Shown here in pieces: positions 7,571-11,529 of a DNA stretch of 11,529 bases (its first letter is position 1; each line of letters opens with the position of its first letter). A program made the position numbers and the translations under genes. This DNA comes from Caldisericota bacterium. GTDB taxonomy: Bacteria > CG03 > B21-G15. Location: the NCBI GenBank assembly GCA_003650255.1, contig QMOP01000023.1:1-11529 (forward strand). Reading direction: 5' to 3'. The notes beneath the pieces were generated by a model that was not told the DNA's origin, did not search any database, and saw only the letters and a program-made list of their open reading frames with translations.

Positions 7571-7598
7571 CCATTCGCCATTTACCATTCGCTATTTA
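7571..7598. repeat. Four tandem 7-bp units (CCATTNN type)
   Basis: Four consecutive heptamers read CCATTCG, CCATTTA, CCATTCG, CTATTTA, so the array is also two 14-bp units differing at one base. It lies 16 bp beyond the right arm of the GC-rich inverted-repeat segment and about 10 bp before the apgM Shine-Dalgarno sequence. Such heptamer arrays can change copy number by slippage. Whether this one affects apgM translation is unknown. Confidence 0.7.
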
Positions 7599-7607
7599 CT
7601 TTTTGAG

Positions 7608-7615
7608 AAGGAGGT
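7608..7615 (+). promoter_or_regulatory. Strong ribosome binding site of apgM
   Basis: AAGGAGGT is a near-perfect anti-16S match, with GGAGG ending four bases before the ATG at 7619. It is the strongest such site among the plus-strand genes here. This fits apgM being the one gene after proA that cannot rely on translational coupling to an overlapping upstream gene. It also fixes the apgM start. Confidence 0.8.
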
Positions 7616-7618
7616 AGT

Positions 7619-8827
7619 ATGGTTCCACTTAAAATTTTAAAAAGTATAGCGCAAAAGAATGAAAAAAAGATTCTTCTTATTGTTCTTGATGGTGTTGGTG
7701 GAATACCTTTTAATTATGGAAAAACAGAACTTGAGATGGCAAACACACCAAATCTTGATAAGTTTGCGTCAATTTCGGAAACAGGATTTCATATCCCATG
7801 TTCTTATGGAATAACTCCTGGAAGTGGACCAGCACATCTTGGAATATTTGGTTATGACCCATTTTCGTATACAATAGGAAGAGGAGTTCTTGAAGCACTT
7901 GGGATTGGAGTTGAACTTGAGGAAAATGAACTCTGTGCAAGGGCAAACTTTGCAACAATTGATAAAAATGGAATAGTAATAGATAGAAGAGCAGGTAGAA
8001 TTTCAACTGAAGAAAATAAACGTATTTGTGAGATTTTAAAGGAGAATATGGGAGAGATAGATGGAGTTAAGGTTTCAATTTATCCTGGGAAGGAGCACAG
8101 GTTTGTTGTTGTTTTTAAGGGAGAGGATTTGGAAGAGTTTTTAACTGATTGTGATCCACAGAAAGAGGGAAAACCAATTCCAGAAGCAAAGGCAACAGCA
8201 AAATCAAGTGAAAGAGCAGCAAGAATAGTAAATTCATTTTTGAAAAGAGCGATAAAAGTTTTAAGCAAGGAGAAAAAGGCAAATGCAATTTTAATGAGGG
8301 GATTTTCAAAAATTCCACCAATTCCAAAGATGCAGGATATTTTCAAATTAAATCCATGTGCTATTGCAACATATCCAATGTATAAAGGTCTTGCTAAACT
8401 TGTCGGAATGGAGGTTCTTAAAACAGGGGATACATTGAGAGACCAGATAAAGACATTAAAGGAGAATTATAATAAGTTTGATTTCTTTTTCTTTCATTAT
8501 AAGAAAACAGATTCAAAAGGTGAGGATGGAGATTTTAATGGAAAGGTGAGAGCAATTGAAGATTTTGATCAGGTTCTTCCAGAGATATTATCTTTAAATT
8601 TTAGTGCAGTTGCGATAACAGGAGACCATTCAACTCCAGCAAAACTTAAATCACATTCCTGGCACCCTTCTCCTCTTGCTATACATGGTGAGTATGTTTT
8701 TCCTGATGATGTTAATGAGTTTCATGAAAGAGCATTTAGAAAAGGTTCTCTTGGAGTTATTTACTCAACAGATGTTTTACCAATTTTACTTGCTTTAAGT
8801 GGAAAACTTAAAAAATATGGAGCATAA
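7619..8827 (+). CDS. apgM: 2,3-bisphosphoglycerate-independent phosphoglycerate mutase, archaeal type
   Basis: Interconverts 3-phosphoglycerate and 2-phosphoglycerate in glycolysis and gluconeogenesis; a cytoplasmic metalloenzyme of the alkaline phosphatase superfamily. The 402 residues match the ApgM family (about 400-410), not the longer GpmI (about 510). Visible signatures are IVLDGVGG (21-28, metal-binding D24), TPNLDKFA (43-50), ITPGSGPAHLGIFGYDP (65-81, with S69 the likely phospho-acceptor), ARANFATID (107-115), IDRRAGRI (121-128), KKTDSKGEDGDF (295-306) and TGDHSTPAKLKSHSWHP (334-350), holding the remaining Asp/His metal ligands. The ATG at 7619 has an excellent ribosome binding site. 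ApgM is common in archaea and occurs in scattered, often deep-branching or thermophilic bacteria. The 3' end overlaps trxB. Confidence 0.95.
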   Translation: MVPLKILKSIAQKNEKKILLIVLDGVGGIPFNYGKTELEMANTPNLDKFASISETGFHIPCSYGITPGSGPAHLGIFGYDPFSYTIGRGVLEALGIGVELEENELCARANFATIDKNGIVIDRRAGRISTEENKRICEILKENMGEIDGVKVSIYPGKEHRFVVVFKGEDLEEFLTDCDPQKEGKPIPEAKATAKSSERAARIVNSFLKRAIKVLSKEKKANAILMRGFSKIPPIPKMQDIFKLNPCAIATYPMYKGLAKLVGMEVLKTGDTLRDQIKTLKENYNKFDFFFFHYKKTDSKGEDGDFNGKVRAIEDFDQVLPEILSLNFSAVAITGDHSTPAKLKSHSWHPSPLAIHGEYVFPDDVNEFHERAFRKGSLGVIYSTDVLPILLALSGKLKKYGA

Positions 8828-9719
8828 AAAGGAATTAATAATAGTTGGAGCAGGACCAACAGGACTCACCGCTGCGCTTTATTCAAAAAGGTATGGAATT
8901 GATTTTTTGGTAATTGAGAAATTAAATTATGGAGGGCAGATTCTTCTTACATATGAAATAGAGAATTATCCTGGTTTTATTGAAAGAAATCCTTTAAAAC
9001 TTGTTGAGAATATGAAAAAACAGATAGAGGGAGTAGAGATTTTAAATGATGAGATAAAAAATGTAAAAAAGGAAAATGATATTTTTGTTCTTGAAGGAAA
9101 CAAAAAATACTATTCAAAATCTATTATATGGGCAACAGGATCAAAATTTAGAAAACTTGGGGTAAAGGGAGAGGAGGAGTTTACTGGAAGAGGGGTTTCA
9201 TACTGTGCAACATGTGATGGTTATTTTTTTAAGGATAAAAGAGTTGCTTGCGTTGGAGGAGGAAACAGAGCAATAGAAGAAGCAATCTATCTTTCAAATA
9301 TAGCAAAGGAGGTTCTTCTTTTTCACAGAAGGGATAAATTAAGAGCAGAGAAAGAACTTCAGGATAGAATATTTTCTAAGGAAAATGTAATTTTCTTCTG
9401 GAATTCTATAATAGAAGAGATTTATGGTAAAGATAAAGTTGAGGGAGTTATTGCGAATGTTTCTGGAAAAAGAAAAAGAATTTCTGTTGATGGAGTTTTT
9501 ATTTTCATAGGAATGATACCAAATAATGAACCTGTAAAAGAGATTTTATCTCTTGAAAGTGGAGAAAGTTTTATTATGACAGATGAAAAAATGCAAACTA
9601 AAGTAGAAGGATTTTTTGCAGCTGGTGATTGTAGAAAAAAAGAACTGTATCAGGTTATAACCGCATGTTCTGATGGTGCAGTTGCTGCATTTTGGTGCAA
9701 AAATTTCTTGGAAAAATAA
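8817..9719 (+). CDS. trxB: Thioredoxin reductase (NADPH)
   Basis: A flavoprotein that passes electrons from NADPH through FAD and a redox disulfide to thioredoxin. The 300-residue protein has the FAD-binding GAGPTGLTAAL (11-21), the redox pair C130/C133 in CATCDG, a second nucleotide-binding motif VGGGNRAIEEA (146-156), HRRDKLRAEKEL (170-181, whose HRR is typical of NADPH use) and the C-terminal FAD motif GFFAAGDCRKKELYQVITACSDGAVAA (265-291). R151 replaces the Ser/Thr usually found in GGGN(S/T)A. I chose ATG at 8817, which gives the standard N-terminus; an in-frame GTG at 8799 would add six residues but lacks a ribosome binding site. It overlaps apgM by 11 nt and touches the next gene at TAATG. 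No thioredoxin gene is in the window. Confidence 0.92.
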   Translation: MEHKKELIIVGAGPTGLTAALYSKRYGIDFLVIEKLNYGGQILLTYEIENYPGFIERNPLKLVENMKKQIEGVEILNDEIKNVKKENDIFVLEGNKKYYSKSIIWATGSKFRKLGVKGEEEFTGRGVSYCATCDGYFFKDKRVACVGGGNRAIEEAIYLSNIAKEVLLFHRRDKLRAEKELQDRIFSKENVIFFWNSIIEEIYGKDKVEGVIANVSGKRKRISVDGVFIFIGMIPNNEPVKEILSLESGESFIMTDEKMQTKVEGFFAAGDCRKKELYQVITACSDGAVAAFWCKNFLEK

Positions 9720-10972
9720 TGAATAAAAAGGGAGTAGTTTTTCTTATAGTAGGAGTATTTCTTGTTGTCTTCATAACACTTTATATCTTTTTTAAATCCA
9801 GTTTTAAAAAAGAGAAAAAGGAGATTTCCAGTTTTCAGGAAATAGAGGGAATAATAAGCCCAGGAGATTCTTTGTGGAGTATTTTAAGAAGTGAAGGAGT
9901 AAGCGGGAGAAATGCGCATAATTTTCTTAAAAATTTAAGAAAGGTTTATGATTATAAGAGGAAAAAGATAAGACCAGGAGAAAAGTATAGAGTCGTTTTT
10001 TCAACAAATGGAGAAATTGTAAAATTTGAGTATATAAAGAGTCCTCTTTTAAGTTATGTTGTCAAGAAGACAACATGGGGATATGTTTCAAGGAAAATTA
10101 AGAAAAAACTCAAAAAATATATATGTGGAAGAAGAGGAATTATTTCGGGAACGCTCTGGCATTCAATGTTAAAGGCAGACATAGATCCTGAACTTATACT
10201 TGATTTTTCAGAGGTTTTTTCCTGGCAGATTGATTTTTTAACAGAGCCAAGGAATGGAGATAAGTTTTATATTGTATGGGAAAGGTATGAAAATGAAGGA
10301 ATAATAAGGGATGGAAGGATAATAGTTGCAAAATATGAGAAAAGAAATGGAAGGTCCTATACAGCAATAGGTTTTGGAGATGAAGGGGGATGGGAGTTTT
10401 ATGATGTTAAGGGAAGAAGTATGAGAAAACAGTTTTTAAAAGCACCACTTCATTATAGAAGAATCTCCTCTTATTTTTCTCTAAGAAGATTTCATCCAAT
10501 TTTGAAAATTTATAGACCACATAGGGGAATTGATTATGCTGCACCTTATGGCACCCCTGTATCAAGTGTAGCAGATGGAGTTGTTATATATGCAGGATGG
10601 AAAGGAGCAGCAGGAAAATGTGTTATTATAAGGCACAATTCAATCTATACAACAAGTTATGGACATCTTTCTAAGATTAGAAGAGGAATAAAGAAAGGGG
10701 TAAGAGTAAGACAGGGTGATATTATTGGTTATGTTGGATCAACAGGACTTGCAACAGGACCACATCTTGATTTCAGAATAAAGAAAAGAGGAAAATTTGT
10801 TAATTTTTTAAAACTAAAATTTCCTTCTGCAAAAAGAATACCTAAAAGCAAAAGAAAAGATTTTGAAACTGTCAAAAAAAGAGCATTTTATTTTCTTGGA
10901 AAATTGATTTCAGAAGGTAGTTTTAAGGTTGAGTTTGAGAATGAAAAGGGAAAGGCAGATTTTCTTAATTGA
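9719..10972 (+). CDS. M23-family murein endopeptidase, MepM/Csd3-like architecture
   Basis: A zinc peptidase of the LytM type expected to cut peptidoglycan cross-links outside the cytoplasmic membrane. From the ATG at 9719 it has 417 residues: a membrane anchor (about 5-25), a LysM/OapA-like region beginning PGDSLWSIL (48-56), a Csd3-like middle domain (about 140-245) and the M23 domain (about 248-365). Metal-site residues are H268 and D272 (RPHRGIDYAAPYGTP), H316 (SYGHLS) and H349 (GPHLDF). The usual final HxH is HLD here (D351), so the third zinc ligand would be Asp. An in-frame TTG at 9692 would add nine residues and is less likely. The start overlaps the trxB stop (TAATG), and the end overlaps coaX by 32 nt. 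It could be active with an altered metal site or act as a regulator. Confidence 0.88.
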   Translation: MNKKGVVFLIVGVFLVVFITLYIFFKSSFKKEKKEISSFQEIEGIISPGDSLWSILRSEGVSGRNAHNFLKNLRKVYDYKRKKIRPGEKYRVVFSTNGEIVKFEYIKSPLLSYVVKKTTWGYVSRKIKKKLKKYICGRRGIISGTLWHSMLKADIDPELILDFSEVFSWQIDFLTEPRNGDKFYIVWERYENEGIIRDGRIIVAKYEKRNGRSYTAIGFGDEGGWEFYDVKGRSMRKQFLKAPLHYRRISSYFSLRRFHPILKIYRPHRGIDYAAPYGTPVSSVADGVVIYAGWKGAAGKCVIIRHNSIYTTSYGHLSKIRRGIKKGVRVRQGDIIGYVGSTGLATGPHLDFRIKKRGKFVNFLKLKFPSAKRIPKSKRKDFETVKKRAFYFLGKLISEGSFKVEFENEKGKADFLN

Positions 10973-11529
10973 TATAGGAAACACTTCCACACATATTGGT
11001 GTTTTGGAAGATGGAAGAATAATAAAGGATTTTAGAATAAAAACCAGGAAAATTTTAAAAAGAAAAATTGATTTTGCTGTTTTGTGCAGTGTTTCTCCGA
11101 AGACAACGAAAAAATGGATAGAGTATTTTAAGAAGAGAAAAATTGATTTTATAGAGTTTAAACCAGAAAATTATCCATTTAAAGTAAATTACTCCTTGAA
11201 ACAGATTGGTTCTGATAGACTTGCAAATTGTCTTGGTGTTTATGGATATTATAGATTTCCTGCAATAATTGTTGATTCTGGAACAGCAACGACAGTTGAA
11301 CTCGTTGATAGAAATGGAACATATCTTGGAGGAGCAATATTTCCTGGAATTGAAATAAGTAAGGAAATTATAATTCAAAAGGCAGAAAAAATAAAAAATG
11401 TTGAATTTAAAGAATGTAAAAGTTTTATTGGAAAAAATACTGAGGAAGCACTTTTCAGTGGAATAATTGCTGAAACAGTTGGAGGAGTTGAATTTTTAAT
11501 TAAAAGGTATAAAAAAATATTAAAAAACC
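10941..11529 (+). CDS. coaX: Type III pantothenate kinase, N-terminal part (runs off the right edge)
   Basis: Phosphorylates pantothenate, the first step of coenzyme A synthesis; type III kinases belong to the ASKHA (actin/Hsp70/sugar kinase) fold. The 196 visible codons show the phosphate-binding IDIGNTSTHIGVLEDG (10-25), IGSDRLANCLG (89-99, usually GADR), VDSGTATTVELVD (111-123), GGAIFPGIEIS (130-140) and FIGKNTEEALFSGII (162-176), in the order and spacing of CoaX. The family is usually about 250-260 residues, so roughly a quarter is missing beyond the window. The ATG at 10941 lies within the 3' end of the peptidase gene (32-nt overlap) with only a weak GAG ribosome binding site, so coupling to the upstream gene is likely. 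No frameshift is seen. Confidence 0.95.
   Translation, partial: MKRERQIFLIDIGNTSTHIGVLEDGRIIKDFRIKTRKILKRKIDFAVLCSVSPKTTKKWIEYFKKRKIDFIEFKPENYPFKVNYSLKQIGSDRLANCLGVYGYYRFPAIIVDSGTATTVELVDRNGTYLGGAIFPGIEISKEIIIQKAEKIKNVEFKECKSFIGKNTEEALFSGIIAETVGGVEFLIKRYKKILKN

Noticed and set aside
7571..7598. CRISPR-like array
   Set aside because: The units are 7 bp and directly adjacent, with no spacers of similar length and no cas genes nearby.
7431..7640. 69-codon open frame starting in the tyrS stop and running through the tyrS-apgM gap
   Set aside because: It crosses the GC-rich inverted repeat and the heptamer array, overlaps the apgM start, uses codons unlike the neighbours and resembles no protein. 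The ATGA overlap with tyrS is probably chance.
9692..9718. TTG-initiated nine-residue extension of the M23 peptidase
   Set aside because: The ATG at 9719 gives a normal membrane-anchor N-terminus and overlaps the trxB stop in the manner of the other junctions; the extension lies wholly within trxB.
11055..11378. 107-codon minus-strand open frame near the right edge
   Set aside because: It lies antisense to coaX, whose motifs are all present in the plus frame; the minus frame is a shadow.

Overview
The window comes from an AT-rich bacterial chromosome. The genes use almost only AGA/AGG for arginine and favour ATA for isoleucine and AAA/AAG for lysine. The one tRNA gene is about 70% GC inside this AT-rich background. 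That contrast, with the codon bias, would fit a thermophilic or thermotolerant anaerobe, possibly from a little-cultured phylum. This is inference; no marker in the window fixes the phylum.

Layout. On the minus strand, positions 1-374 hold the N-terminal part of an IS481-family transposase that runs off the left edge. The element's probable end, with paired 15-bp repeats, lies at 417-456. A complete tRNA-Ser(UGA) gene with encoded CCA follows at 472-563, with a perfect TATAAT box behind it. From 642 to the right edge every gene is on the plus strand: proA, nadD, an LCP (LytR-CpsA-Psr) family gene, rsfS, argS, an unknown multi-pass membrane protein gene, tyrS, apgM, trxB, an M23 peptidase gene and the start of coaX. 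Almost every junction overlaps by 1 to about 30 bases, so this looks like one long translationally coupled housekeeping operon.

The products cover proline synthesis (ProA), NAD and coenzyme A cofactor synthesis (NadD, CoaX), envelope building and remodelling (LCP protein, M23 peptidase), ribosome silencing (RsfS), tRNA charging (ArgS, TyrS), glycolysis (archaeal-type ApgM) and thiol redox (TrxB). The nadD-LCP-rsfS block is a familiar bacterial arrangement.

The only gap of note in this 10.9-kb run is 7435-7618, between tyrS and apgM. It holds a GC-rich 112-bp segment bounded by imperfect inverted repeats, then four 7-bp tandem units, then a strong Shine-Dalgarno sequence. It differs sharply from its surroundings and looks like an inserted non-coding repeat element. 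I consider it the most interesting non-genic signal. I do not see a convincing new multi-gene defence or mobile system. The remaining points of interest are the uncharacterised membrane protein between two tRNA synthetases and a few motif substitutions (M23 HxD, TyrS GGEDQ, TrxB GGGNRA).
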